DNA of 64,000 nucleotides from Halobacteriales archaeon QH_7_66_36 (lineage in GTDB: Archaea; Halobacteriota; Halobacteria; Halobacteriales; Haloarculaceae). Under the pieces are notes generated by a model. The model ran no database searches, was not told where the DNA came from, and worked only from the letters and a program-made list of their open reading frames with translations. Each line of letters opens with the position of its first letter. The first letter of the stretch is position 1. The stretch covers positions 1,869-65,868 of the forward strand of contig PXQV01000001.1 in NCBI GenBank assembly GCA_003021175.1, in the 5' to 3' direction. Made by a program: the position numbers and the translations under genes. Shown piece by piece: positions 43,859-52,919 of the stretch.

Positions 43859-46800
43859 ATGAGCGACCAGACGGCGGAAGACCGCACCATCCTGCTCATC
43901 GGGAGCGGCCCGATTCAGATCGGACAGGCCGCGGAGTTCGACTACTCCGGCGCACAGGCGTGCCGCGCGCTCCAAGAGGAGGGGGCACGAGTCGTGCTGG
44001 TCAACTCCAACCCGGCGACCATCATGACCGACTCGGAGATGGCCGACAAGGTGTACGTCGAGCCCATCACCGTCGAGGCCATCTCGGAGATAATCGCCGA
44101 GGAGAATCCCGACGGCGTCATCGCGGGGCTGGGCGGGCAGACGGGGCTGAACGTCACCGCCGAACTCGCAGAGGAAGGCGTGCTCGACGAGTACGACGTG
44201 GACATCATGGGGACGCCGCTTGACACCATCTACGCGACGGAGGACCGCGACCTGTTCCGCCAGCGGATGGAGAACATCGGTGAACCGGTCGCCGCGTCCA
44301 CGACTATCTCGCTGGACGAGGACGAGTCGGTGACTGACTTCGACGAAGAGAACTTCCGCGACCGCGTCGAGGCGGCCGTCGAGGAGGTCGGCGGCCTCCC
44401 AGTCATCGCCCGCACTACCTACACGCTGGGCGGCTCTGGCTCCGGCGTCGTCGACGACTTCGAGGAGCTGGTCGAGCGCGTCCGGCGCGGGCTCCGGCTC
44501 TCCCGGAACTCCGAGGTGCTCGTCACCGAGTCCATCGAGGGCTGGGTCGAACTGGAGTACGAGGTGATGCGCGACGCCGACGACTCGTGTATCATCATCT
44601 GCAACATGGAGAACATCGACCCGATGGGTATCCACACCGGGGAGTCGACGGTTGTCACCCCCTCGCAGGTCATCCCCGACGAGGGCCACCAGGCGATGCG
44701 CGACTCCGCGCTGAAGGTCATCCGCGAGCTCGGCATCCAGGGCGGCTGTAACATCCAGCACGCGTGGCGCGACGACGGCACGCCGGGCGGCGAGTACCGC
44801 GTCGTCGAGGTGAACCCGCGCGTCTCGCGCTCCTCGGCGCTCGCCTCGAAGGCGACCGGCTACCCTATCGCCCGCGTGACGGCGAAGGTCGCGCTGGGCA
44901 AGCGGCTCCACGAGATCGACAACGAGATCACCGGCGAGACCACCGCCGCCTTCGAGCCGGCCATCGACTACGTGGTGACGAAGGTGCCCCGCTGGCCGAA
45001 GGACAAGTTCGGCGACGTGGACTTCGAGTTGAGCACGGCGATGAAGTCCACCGGCGAGGCGATGGCCATCGGCCGCACGTTCGAGGAGTCGCTGCTGAAG
45101 GCACTTCGCTCCTCCGAGTACGACCCCGCGGTCGACTTCTCGGCCGTGGACGACGGGACGCTCGAATCCGAGTATCTCGTGCGGGCGACCCCCGACCGGC
45201 CGTACGCCATCTTCGAGGCGTTCGCACGCGGCTACACCACCGAGGAGGTCGTCGCGTTGACCGACATCCACGAGTGGTACGTCGAGCGGTTCGGCAACGT
45301 CTCGTCGGCCGCCGAGGCCGCGATGGCCGGCGACCCCGGCCCGGCGACCGAACTCGGCTTCACGAATCAGGAGGTGACCGCGCTCGCGGGCGGCGAGTTC
45401 AACGACACGCACGCCTCGTGGCTCCCGGCCACGCTCCACGTCGAAACCGGCGACGAACCCGACGAAGAGGTCGCGACCGACGGCGGCGACGGCGTGAGCG
45501 TCGAGACGGTCGAGGAGTCGTCGGTCGGCCGGCGGTTCAAGCAGGTCGACACCTGCGCCGGCGAGTTCGAGGCGTCGACGCCGTACTACTACTCCGCCCG
45601 CGAACCGCTCTCGGACATCGCCCGCGACGAGGTGCAGGTGGACCGCGACGTGGAGAGCGTCGTCGTCGTCGGTGGCGGGCCCATCCGCATCGGTCAGGGC
45701 GTCGAGTTCGACTACTGTGCGGTCCACGCGGTCCGCGCGCTCCGCGAGGCGGGCATCGACGCGCACGTCGTCAACAACAACCCGGAGACGGTGTCGACGG
45801 ACTACGACACCTCCGATGGCCTGTTCTTCGAACCCGTCACCGCCGAGGAAGTGGCCGACGTGGTGGAGAAGACGAACGCCGACGGCGTGATGGTGCAGTT
45901 CGGCGGCCAGACATCCGTCAACGTCGGCGAACCGCTCGAAGCCGAACTGGAACGCCGGGGCCTCGACTGTGCGATCATGGGCACGGGCGTCGAGGCGATG
46001 GACCTCGCGGAGGACCGCGATCGGTTCAACGCGCTGATGGACGAGATGGACATTAGCCAGCCGGAGGGTGGCACGGCGACCTCCGAGGCGGAGGCGCTCG
46101 ACCTCGCGAGCGACCTCGGCTACCCCGTGCTCGTTCGGCCGTCGTACGTGCTGGGCGGGCGTGCGATGGACGTAGTCTACTCCGACGAGGAGCTGAAATG
46201 GTACATCGAGGAGGCGGTGCGCGTCTCGCCGGACAAACCGATCCTCGTCGACGAGTTCCTCGCGGACGCCGTCGAGCTGGACGTGGACGCGGTCGCCGAC
46301 GGGGAGAGCGTGCTCATCGGCGGCGTGATGGAACACGTCGAGAGCGCGGGCGTCCACTCGGGCGACTCCGCGTGCATGATCCCACCCCGGTCGCTCTCGG
46401 AAGACACGCTCGCGCGGGTCCGCGAGGTCACCGAGGACATCGCCCGAGCGCTGGACACGGTCGGGCTGTTGAACGTCCAGCTGGCCGTCCGCGACGGCGA
46501 GGTGTACGTGCTGGAGGCGAACCCGCGCTCCTCGCGGACCGTCCCGTTCGTCTCGAAGGCGACCGGCGTCCCGATTGCGAAGCTCGCCGCCAAGGTGATG
46601 GCCGGCGCGACGCTGGAGGCGCTCAGCGCACACGAGCAGGTGCCCGAACACGTCTCCGTGAAGGAGGTCGTGCTCCCCTTCGACCGGCTCCCCGGCGCGG
46701 ACCCGCGGCTCGGTCCGGAGATGAAGTCCACCGGCGAGGTGATGGGCACTGCCCGCTCCTTCGGGAAGGCGTATCTGAAGGCGCAGGACGCCGTCGGCAA

Positions 46801-47149
46801 GCCCATCCCGCGGGACGGCACGGCGCTCGTCGACGTGGAGACGCTGCGCGGGCTCAGCCAGAAGCGTGAGGATCTCTCCGACATCGAGGAGAGCGTCGAG
46901 CGCAACTTCGAGTTCACGACGCCGGACGACTACGAGGATCTCGAAGGTGCGCTGCAGGACGGCGAGATAGATCTCATCCTCTCGCGGGACCGCGACCTGC
47001 TCGAAGTCGCCGTCGACGAGGAGATCACGTACTTCTCGACCGTGCCGAGCGCCCGCGCCTCGCTGGAGGCCATCGAGACGGCGGACGAGCCGCTGGACGT
47101 GTTGGCACTCTCGGAACGGCCGACCGAACGGCGCGACTGGGGGGCGTAA
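43859..47149 (+). CDS. carB: carbamoyl-phosphate synthase large subunit
   Basis: This 1096-aa enzyme makes carbamoyl phosphate from ammonia, bicarbonate and two ATP, for arginine and pyrimidine synthesis. Both homologous halves are present, each with pre-ATP-grasp (SGPIQIGQAAEFDYSGAQA and GGPIRIGQGVEFDYCAVHA) and ATP-grasp domains, then a C-terminal MGS-like domain (about 970-1096). It works with CarA, whose gene lies 3.5 kb away on the opposite strand. Confidence 0.97.
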   Translation: MSDQTAEDRTILLIGSGPIQIGQAAEFDYSGAQACRALQEEGARVVLVNSNPATIMTDSEMADKVYVEPITVEAISEIIAEENPDGVIAGLGGQTGLNVTAELAEEGVLDEYDVDIMGTPLDTIYATEDRDLFRQRMENIGEPVAASTTISLDEDESVTDFDEENFRDRVEAAVEEVGGLPVIARTTYTLGGSGSGVVDDFEELVERVRRGLRLSRNSEVLVTESIEGWVELEYEVMRDADDSCIIICNMENIDPMGIHTGESTVVTPSQVIPDEGHQAMRDSALKVIRELGIQGGCNIQHAWRDDGTPGGEYRVVEVNPRVSRSSALASKATGYPIARVTAKVALGKRLHEIDNEITGETTAAFEPAIDYVVTKVPRWPKDKFGDVDFELSTAMKSTGEAMAIGRTFEESLLKALRSSEYDPAVDFSAVDDGTLESEYLVRATPDRPYAIFEAFARGYTTEEVVALTDIHEWYVERFGNVSSAAEAAMAGDPGPATELGFTNQEVTALAGGEFNDTHASWLPATLHVETGDEPDEEVATDGGDGVSVETVEESSVGRRFKQVDTCAGEFEASTPYYYSAREPLSDIARDEVQVDRDVESVVVVGGGPIRIGQGVEFDYCAVHAVRALREAGIDAHVVNNNPETVSTDYDTSDGLFFEPVTAEEVADVVEKTNADGVMVQFGGQTSVNVGEPLEAELERRGLDCAIMGTGVEAMDLAEDRDRFNALMDEMDISQPEGGTATSEAEALDLASDLGYPVLVRPSYVLGGRAMDVVYSDEELKWYIEEAVRVSPDKPILVDEFLADAVELDVDAVADGESVLIGGVMEHVESAGVHSGDSACMIPPRSLSEDTLARVREVTEDIARALDTVGLLNVQLAVRDGEVYVLEANPRSSRTVPFVSKATGVPIAKLAAKVMAGATLEALSAHEQVPEHVSVKEVVLPFDRLPGADPRLGPEMKSTGEVMGTARSFGKAYLKAQDAVGKPIPRDGTALVDVETLRGLSQKREDLSDIEESVERNFEFTTPDDYEDLEGALQDGEIDLILSRDRDLLEVAVDEEITYFSTVPSARASLEAIETADEPLDVLALSERPTERRDWGA

Positions 47150-47152
47150 GCC

Positions 47153-47854
47153 CTACCGCCGCCGCCGGAGTAACAGCGCCGCGCCCACCAGCGCCGCCAC
47201 GGCACCGACCGCGGTGAAGCCGGGCTGACCGAGCGTGTCGGTTGAGCCGCCCGGCGTTGCGACCACGCTGAACCCGTCCAGCGACGTGTCTGCGGACCAG
47301 CGGACCGTGGCGTCACTCGACGTGTCCGGTGACGGCTCCGCTATCACCGCGTACCCGTCCGGCGCGTGGACGACGAACGGCCGTCCGGGATCGAAGTCGC
47401 CCGCGAACGGCCGTTCGAGGACGAGCCGGTCGCCGTCGACGGCCGCGAGATTCGTCCACGTCACGGCCAGCGCGACGACGCCGGTGTCGCCGGTCGACCG
47501 AACCGTCGCGTTCGGCTCCTCAACGGTCATCTCTCGCCCCGTTTCGTTTGCGGTGCTCGCGGCGACGGCCCCGAGTCGCTCGGCGAACTGGTCGCGGAGT
47601 TGCCGTTTCGCCGTCTTGTTGTCGCGGAGTTCACGGAACGCCGTCCGTTCGCCCTCAGTCGTCAGGTCGAACGTGAGCCGCAGTGTCACCGTCGCGCTCC
47701 CGTCCTCGTGGAGGTCGACGACGAACGCCTCCTGTGGGTATGAACTCGCTGCAGCGGTCCCGACGGCTCCGGCCGGGACGAGCGCCGTCGCCACGAGAGC
47801 GACGAGTGCGAGCGCTCCGATCCGCCGGAGTCGGCTACGCGTTCGTTCCGGCAT
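47153..47854 (-). CDS. secreted protein with DUF7345-like domain and PGF-CTERM tail
   Basis: This 233-aa protein has a signal peptide (IGALALVALVATALVPAGAV), a domain beginning EAFVVDLHEDGSATVTLRLT, and the tail GQPGFTAVGAVAALVGAALL followed by RRRR. The domain is the same type as the exterior part of the regulator at 49673. Its ATG overlaps the stop of the upstream gene by 1 nt, so the two are one operon. Confidence 0.78.
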   Translation of the reverse strand: MPERTRSRLRRIGALALVALVATALVPAGAVGTAAASSYPQEAFVVDLHEDGSATVTLRLTFDLTTEGERTAFRELRDNKTAKRQLRDQFAERLGAVAASTANETGREMTVEEPNATVRSTGDTGVVALAVTWTNLAAVDGDRLVLERPFAGDFDPGRPFVVHAPDGYAVIAEPSPDTSSDATVRWSADTSLDGFSVVATPGGSTDTLGQPGFTAVGAVAALVGAALLLRRRR

Positions 47855-49488
47855 TACGGGCTGTCAGTTGTGGTCGCTTCGTCTTCAGTCTCCTCCGTCT
47901 CCTCGGCCCCTTCGTTCTCAGTTTCTTCTGGCTCTTCCGTTTCTTCCGTCTCGGTTTCTTCCTCGTCGCGCTCGTCGTCTGCTTCCTCGCTTTCGTCGTC
48001 CGAACCGTGAGCCGCCTTCGTCTGTGAGAGCGAGCCGTCGTTCATCTCGTACTCGAACTCCGCCTCGAACTCGCCCTTGACGACCTCGATTTCGAGCTCT
48101 TCAGTGCTGTTCGCCACGTCGAAGGTGACGGTGCCGTCGGCGTCGGTCGTGCCGACCTGCTCACCGTTCGCGTACACCGACGCGTCGGCGACGCCGTTCC
48201 CCTCGTAACGCAGGGTCACGGTGACCGTCCCGTTCTGCAGCGTCGTGTCCGCGCTCAGGTTCCGGTACACCTCCTCGTCCTCGTCTTCGTCGCCGAGTTC
48301 GAACTCGAGTTCACCCTCGCCGGCGGTCAGTTCCACCTCACCGCTCTCGGGGAGGGTCACCGATACAGTGCCGTCGGCGTCGGTCGTGCCGATTGCCTCG
48401 CCGTCACGATAGACGGTCACGTCCGCGGTCGGTTCGCCGTCCGCGAGCGCCCGCACGGTCACCGTCTCGTTGGGCGCGACGGTGCCGTCGGCGACGACGA
48501 GCGCGAGTTCACGCTCGTCTCGCTCCTCGTCGGCCGCATCCTCGCCTTCCTCCGCTTCGTCTTCGGCTTCCTCGTCAGCGTCGTCCGCCTCGCCGCGCGG
48601 CTCTATCTCTTCTTCGAGCGAGACGATCTCCCCCGAGGAGCCGTCGACGGTGATCTCGGCCTCACCCTCCGTCGTGTTGCCGTCGAGTCGGAAGGCGAAC
48701 GAGTAGATGCCGTCCTCGCGATCGACGCCGGAGCCGCTCAGCACCCACGTCCCGTTCGCGTCCGAGAGCGAAGAGCGCGCCGTGTCGAGCGCGTCGCTCT
48801 GCGAGACGGTCAGGTTCGTCGAGTCGTCGCCGGGCTGGTCCAGTTCGCGCGACTGCTCGCCGTCCTCGCTCTCGACCGAGATGGAGAGCCCGTTCGCGCG
48901 GTCGATCTCGACTTCGCCCTGACTCTGCCCGACGAAGCGCTGCAGCAGGGCCGACGCGCCCGCGCCGCTGACGCTGTCGAGATCGTCCACCGCGGCCTGC
49001 GTCGCCGTCGCGTTGAAGCCGGCGGCGCGAAGCTCAAGCGCGGAGACGTTGTCCGCGCGCTCGCGGAGATTCTCGTAGGCGGTGAGGAGGTTGTCGGCGC
49101 GCGCGTTCAGCGCCGCGATCCGCTGGGCGTACTCGGACTTCGTGAGGTCGCCGTCCTCGTAGGCCTCCGTGGCCGCCTCGTAGTCCTCGGCGATGGATTC
49201 AGCGCGGTCGCGGAGCGTCTCCGCGCGGTCCGCGATGGCCTCGGCGCGCTCCTCCTCGGAGGCGTCCTCGTACTCCGTCTCGAAGGCTGCCTCGTCGACC
49301 TCGCTCTGTACGTCGTCGCTCGTCACGGCCAGCACGGTCGATAGCTGCTGGCCGGTCGTCACGTTCACCGTCTCGTTGCCGTCTGCCTGCACCGCACTGC
49401 CGGTCGACAGCGCCGCCGCGCTCGCGGGAATCCCCGAGAGTGCGACGAGTGCCGCCAACAGCACGGCCGTGGTTGCTCTCGTGACCAT
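47854..49488 (-). CDS. large secreted acidic protein with helical region and carrier-type repeats
   Basis: 544 aa from ATG 49488 (MVTRATTAVLLAALVALSGI). After the signal peptide a helical, heptad-like region follows (about 50-165), then a globular part (about 170-290), a Glu/Asp linker, and two similar beta domains (VTVYRDGEAIGTTDADGTVS and ASVYANGEQVGTTDADGTVT) that look like a duplicated Ig-like/CARDB-type module. The last 70 residues are almost all Glu, Asp and Thr. No transmembrane end is seen. First gene of the operon with the PGF-CTERM protein. Confidence 0.75.
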   Translation of the reverse strand: MVTRATTAVLLAALVALSGIPASAAALSTGSAVQADGNETVNVTTGQQLSTVLAVTSDDVQSEVDEAAFETEYEDASEEERAEAIADRAETLRDRAESIAEDYEAATEAYEDGDLTKSEYAQRIAALNARADNLLTAYENLRERADNVSALELRAAGFNATATQAAVDDLDSVSGAGASALLQRFVGQSQGEVEIDRANGLSISVESEDGEQSRELDQPGDDSTNLTVSQSDALDTARSSLSDANGTWVLSGSGVDREDGIYSFAFRLDGNTTEGEAEITVDGSSGEIVSLEEEIEPRGEADDADEEAEDEAEEGEDAADEERDERELALVVADGTVAPNETVTVRALADGEPTADVTVYRDGEAIGTTDADGTVSVTLPESGEVELTAGEGELEFELGDEDEDEEVYRNLSADTTLQNGTVTVTLRYEGNGVADASVYANGEQVGTTDADGTVTFDVANSTEELEIEVVKGEFEAEFEYEMNDGSLSQTKAAHGSDDESEEADDERDEEETETEETEEPEETENEGAEETEETEDEATTTDSP

Positions 49489-49672
49489 ACCGGCACAATG
49501 CGTGACACCCATATCAACCCGAGAGACGCTGGCGGCGATTTCCGATCGCTTTCGAACCGTTTCGAACGTTTGCAGACGTTTGCGTCCGAGCGCTGTACCG
49601 TGATTCGACGGATCGGACAGCTAGTGGCCGAATCACAAAGGCATTTATTCGGGTCGCCGGAATCAGGAACGA

Positions 49673-50611
49673 ATGCGGAACGCGCTCATCGTCGTCCTCC
49701 TCGGACTCCTCCTCGCGTCGGCGGTGCCGACGGCCGACGCGCTACAGGAGTCCCCGGACGCGGACAACACCGTGACCCGGATCGACGTGCGGGCCGACGG
49801 CGACGCCCGGTGGACGGTCACCGTCCGCACGCGACTCCGGACGGACGCGGACGTGCGCGACTACCGCGCGTTCCAAGAGCGCTTCCGCGAGAACACCTCG
49901 CGGTATCTCGACCCCTTCCGCGACCGGATCAACGGTGTCGTCGCGACCGCGGCCGACGACATCGGCCGCGATATGCGGGCGACGAACGTCTCGGCCTCCA
50001 CGAGCATCCAAGAGGTGCCGCGCCGCTGGGGCGTCGTCTCCTACGAGTTCACGTGGACGGCGTTCGCCGCCACCGACGGCGACACGCTCCGAACCGGTGA
50101 CGTGTTCGCGGGCGGGTTCTTCATCGCGACGAACGACACGCTCGTGGTGTCGGCACCGCCCGGATACGCGATTGCGAGCGCGACGCCCGCCCCCGACGAG
50201 ACGGAAGCAGGCACCGTTCGGTGGGACGGCCGACGGGAGTTCGCCGACGGCCGACCGAACGTCGCCTTCGAACCGGCAGGGAGTGAGAACAGCGGCGACA
50301 CGGGTGTGACCTTGCTCGCAGTCGCTCTCCTCGGCGTTCTCGCACTCGGCGGCGGAGCCCTCGCATACCGCCGGCGTGGCGACGACACCGCAGCCGGATC
50401 GGGGCCGATACTGACTGACGGCGACCGCGTCGAGCAGCTGCTGCGCGAGCGCGACGGCCGCGCGAAGCAGTCCGAGATAGCCGAGGCGCTCGACTGGTCG
50501 GCCTCGAAGACCTCGCGGACTGTCTCGCGGCTGGCAGACGAAGACCGCGTCGAGAAGCTCCGAATCGGCCGAGAGAACGTCGTCTCGCTCCCCGACGAAG
50601 ACGAGCAGTAG
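49673..50611 (+). CDS. membrane-anchored winged-helix regulator with DUF7345-like sensor
   Basis: This 312-aa protein has a signal peptide, an exterior domain related to the 47153 protein (TVTRIDVRADGDARWTVTVR), one membrane helix (TLLAVALLGVLALGGGALAY) and a cytoplasmic winged helix (KQSEIAEALDWSASKTSRTV). The order fits a one-component membrane regulator that passes an outside signal to DNA. It is divergent from the operon of secreted proteins at 47153-49488, its likely target. Confidence 0.82.
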   Translation: MRNALIVVLLGLLLASAVPTADALQESPDADNTVTRIDVRADGDARWTVTVRTRLRTDADVRDYRAFQERFRENTSRYLDPFRDRINGVVATAADDIGRDMRATNVSASTSIQEVPRRWGVVSYEFTWTAFAATDGDTLRTGDVFAGGFFIATNDTLVVSAPPGYAIASATPAPDETEAGTVRWDGRREFADGRPNVAFEPAGSENSGDTGVTLLAVALLGVLALGGGALAYRRRGDDTAAGSGPILTDGDRVEQLLRERDGRAKQSEIAEALDWSASKTSRTVSRLADEDRVEKLRIGRENVVSLPDEDEQ

Positions 50612-50671
50612 CTCCCGCTCGGCCGCTGTTCGATTTCGCGCCGATCCGGATCAAAGAACGTCGCGGCCGCG

Positions 50672-51733
50672 TCAGTCCGCGAGGACCTGTTTCCCTTCGG
50701 CCAGCGCGAGCACGTCGTCGAAGAAGTCGAGCGAGTCGTTCGGTCCGGGGTTCGCCTCGGGATGGTACTGGCGCGTGAGGATGTCCATCTCGTCGCTCTC
50801 CAGTCCCTCCGGCGTGTCGTCGTTGACGTTCACCTGCGTCACGTCGAGCGGGCCGGGCTCCGAGACGGTGTAGCCGTGGTTCTGTGTCGTCATGACGACG
50901 CGGCCGGAGCGCAGGTCGCGAACCGGCTGGTTGACGCCGCGGTGGCCGAACGCCATCTTCTCCGTCTCGCCGCCGAGCGCGCCCGCGACGACCTGCTGGC
51001 CGAGACAGATGCCGGCAAGCGGCGTCTCGCCGGCGAACTCCTCGACGAGCGCCTGCGCCTCGGTGAAGTTCTCCGGGTCGCCCGGTCCGTTCGAGATGAA
51101 CAGCACGTCCGGGTCCAGGTGGCGAACGTCCGCCACCGTCGCGTCGTACGGAAGCACGTCGACGGTCGCGTTCCGCTCGACCAGCGACTCGATGATCGAG
51201 CCTTTCGCACCGCAGTCGATGAGACAGACGTCCGCGGCGTCGCCGTCGGAGTTGAACGTCTCCGGTTCCGCGACCGACACCTGCGCGCCGATGTCGGTGT
51301 GCTCGCTCATGCCCTTGCAGTCGGCCAGTTCCTCGCGGGCGGCTTCGGGGGTCGCCTCCGGTCCGGCGGCGATACCACACTTCATGGCCCCGTTGTCCCG
51401 GATGCCCGTGACGAGGTCGCGCGTGTCCAGATGGTCGACGGCTGGCACCCCCTCGTCGGTGAGCCACTCGGTCACGTCGTCGGTGAGTTCGCGGGCGACG
51501 ACGGCCCGCGGGTGGACGCGGTCGGACTCGAACCGCTCCGAGCGAACGCCGTAGTTGCCGATGAGCGGATACGAGAAGGTGAGTATCTGCTCCTCGTAGC
51601 TCGGGTCCGTCAGCGACTCCTCGTAGCCCGTGTACGCCGTCGTGAACACGAGTTCGCCGCGGGAACGGCCCGGAGCGCGGGCACGCGCCTCGACTACACG
51701 ACCGTCCTCCAGCGCCACGTACGCAGTCGTCAT
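50672..51733 (-). CDS. carA: carbamoyl-phosphate synthase small subunit
   Basis: This 353-aa glutaminase supplies ammonia to CarB. Start 51733 (MTTAYVALEDG) is chosen over the longer track ORF. The N-terminal domain shows VFTTAYTGYEESLTDPSY; the class I amidotransferase domain has the nucleophile Cys in LAGICLGQQV and the His/Glu pair in RQYHPEANPGP. It is divergent from an Lrp-type gene, with palindromes in the shared promoter. Confidence 0.96.
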   Translation of the reverse strand: MTTAYVALEDGRVVEARARAPGRSRGELVFTTAYTGYEESLTDPSYEEQILTFSYPLIGNYGVRSERFESDRVHPRAVVARELTDDVTEWLTDEGVPAVDHLDTRDLVTGIRDNGAMKCGIAAGPEATPEAAREELADCKGMSEHTDIGAQVSVAEPETFNSDGDAADVCLIDCGAKGSIIESLVERNATVDVLPYDATVADVRHLDPDVLFISNGPGDPENFTEAQALVEEFAGETPLAGICLGQQVVAGALGGETEKMAFGHRGVNQPVRDLRSGRVVMTTQNHGYTVSEPGPLDVTQVNVNDDTPEGLESDEMDILTRQYHPEANPGPNDSLDFFDDVLALAEGKQVLAD

Positions 51734-51798
51734 TACGAGTCTCGTATCGCGCTCGGGTCTTAATCCTTCGGTTCGAAGCCCAGTTACGAAATTCGTAA
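51734..51798. promoter_or_regulatory. carA-lrp intergenic palindromes
   Basis: TTACGAAATTCGTAA (51784-51798) is a perfect palindrome between the divergent genes. TACGAGTCTCGTA (51734-51746) is a second one, touching the carA start codon. Both resemble the sites at the carB promoter. They are good candidates for binding by the adjacent Lrp/AsnC protein. Confidence 0.65.
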
Positions 51799-51834
51799 TC
51801 GTGAAGTGGTTGGGGGGAGAATCCACGCATCTCG

Positions 51835-52248
51835 ATGGACGACCTCGACCGGCACATCCTGAACATCCTGCGGCGTGACGCGCGGACGCCGTACACCGAG
51901 ATCGCCGAGGAGGTTGGCACCTCCGAGGGGACGATCCGCAACCGCGTCGAGCGGATGCTGGACGAGGGGGCGATAGAGCGGTTCACCGTCGCGACGCGCA
52001 CCGGGAACGTGAAGGCGATGGCCGAGGTCGGCGTCGCCGTCGACGTGGACACGCGCGCTGTCTCCGACGAAATGGCCGACTGGGAGGCCGTCGACTACGT
52101 CTGGCAGGTCTCCGGCGAGGAGGACATCGTGCTCGTGGTCGACGCCGACGACACGAACGCGCTCAACGCGCTCATCACGAAGGCGCGGGAACTGGACGAG
52201 GTCGTCTCGACGAAGACGCGGCTCATCCTCAACGAGACGCTGGGGTAA
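51835..52248 (+). CDS. Lrp/AsnC family transcription regulator
   Basis: This 137-aa protein has an N-terminal HTH (PYTEIAEEVGTSEGTIRNRV) and a C-terminal RAM/AsnC ligand domain (VWQVSGEEDIVLVVDADDTN). Such proteins form octamers and sense amino acids. Its position opposite carA, with shared palindromes also found at carB, points to control of carbamoyl phosphate synthesis, perhaps in response to arginine or glutamine. The effector is unknown. Confidence 0.9.
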   Translation: MDDLDRHILNILRRDARTPYTEIAEEVGTSEGTIRNRVERMLDEGAIERFTVATRTGNVKAMAEVGVAVDVDTRAVSDEMADWEAVDYVWQVSGEEDIVLVVDADDTNALNALITKARELDEVVSTKTRLILNETLG

Positions 52249-52328
52249 CGACCATCCCGGAGCGGCGCTATCGCCCCACCGTCCGGAAAGTCGAAGAGTA
52301 ATTAACCTATCTCACCGTCCGGTGTGGT

Positions 52329-52904
52329 ATGAGCACGGACGCCGACCCCGGTAGCGCCGGGGAGGACGCCGACCACGAGAACGCCCGACAGAACGTCGTC
52401 ACCGTCGACGCCGACGACAACGAGGAGGGCCTCGCCAACCGCCTCGACGCCCACACCGGCGACGGCATCCGCCACCGCGCGTTCACCTGTCTCGTCTTCG
52501 ACGGTGACGGCCACATTCTGCTCGGCCGGCGCGCCCCCGACAAGCGGCTCTGGGACACCCACTGGGACGGGACGGTCGCCTCCCACCCCGTGCAGGGACA
52601 GAGCCAGACGGAGGCGACCCGCCAGCGTTTGGAGGAGGAACTGGGCGTTACTCCCGACCAGTACGCCGACCTCCGCGTCACGGACAAGTTCGAGTACAAG
52701 CGCTACTATCTGGAAGCGGGGCTGGAGTGGGAGGTGTGTGCCGTCCTCAAGTGCACGCTCGACGACCGCACTATCGACCCCGACCCCGACGAGATCGCCG
52801 GCACGATGTGGGTTCCATACGAGCAGCTCCACGACAACCCCCGTCGCTACCGCCAACTGCGGCTCTGTCCGTGGTTCGAGATCGCGATGCGCCGCGATTT
52901 TTAG
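52329..52904 (+). CDS. idi: type 1 isopentenyl-diphosphate delta-isomerase (Nudix fold) without the usual catalytic Cys
   Basis: This 191-aa protein has the type 1 IDI/Nudix fold: RHRAFTCLVFD, WDTHWDGTVASHP, a Nudix-like helix RQRLEEELGV and EWEVCAVL with the catalytic Glu. Where E. coli IDI has the essential Cys67 (SVCGHP), this has TVASHP, so Ala84 at the aligned position. It would convert IPP to DMAPP for archaeal lipids if active; many archaea also have the type 2 enzyme. Confidence 0.85.
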   Translation: MSTDADPGSAGEDADHENARQNVVTVDADDNEEGLANRLDAHTGDGIRHRAFTCLVFDGDGHILLGRRAPDKRLWDTHWDGTVASHPVQGQSQTEATRQRLEEELGVTPDQYADLRVTDKFEYKRYYLEAGLEWEVCAVLKCTLDDRTIDPDPDEIAGTMWVPYEQLHDNPRRYRQLRLCPWFEIAMRRDF

Positions 52905-52919
52905 TCGCTACCGCATAGC

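Noticed and set aside
43832-46651. 939-aa ORF antisense to carB
   Set aside because: Shadow of a high-GC gene; carB on the other strand is certain, and the antisense protein is rich in His, Arg and Val without known domains.
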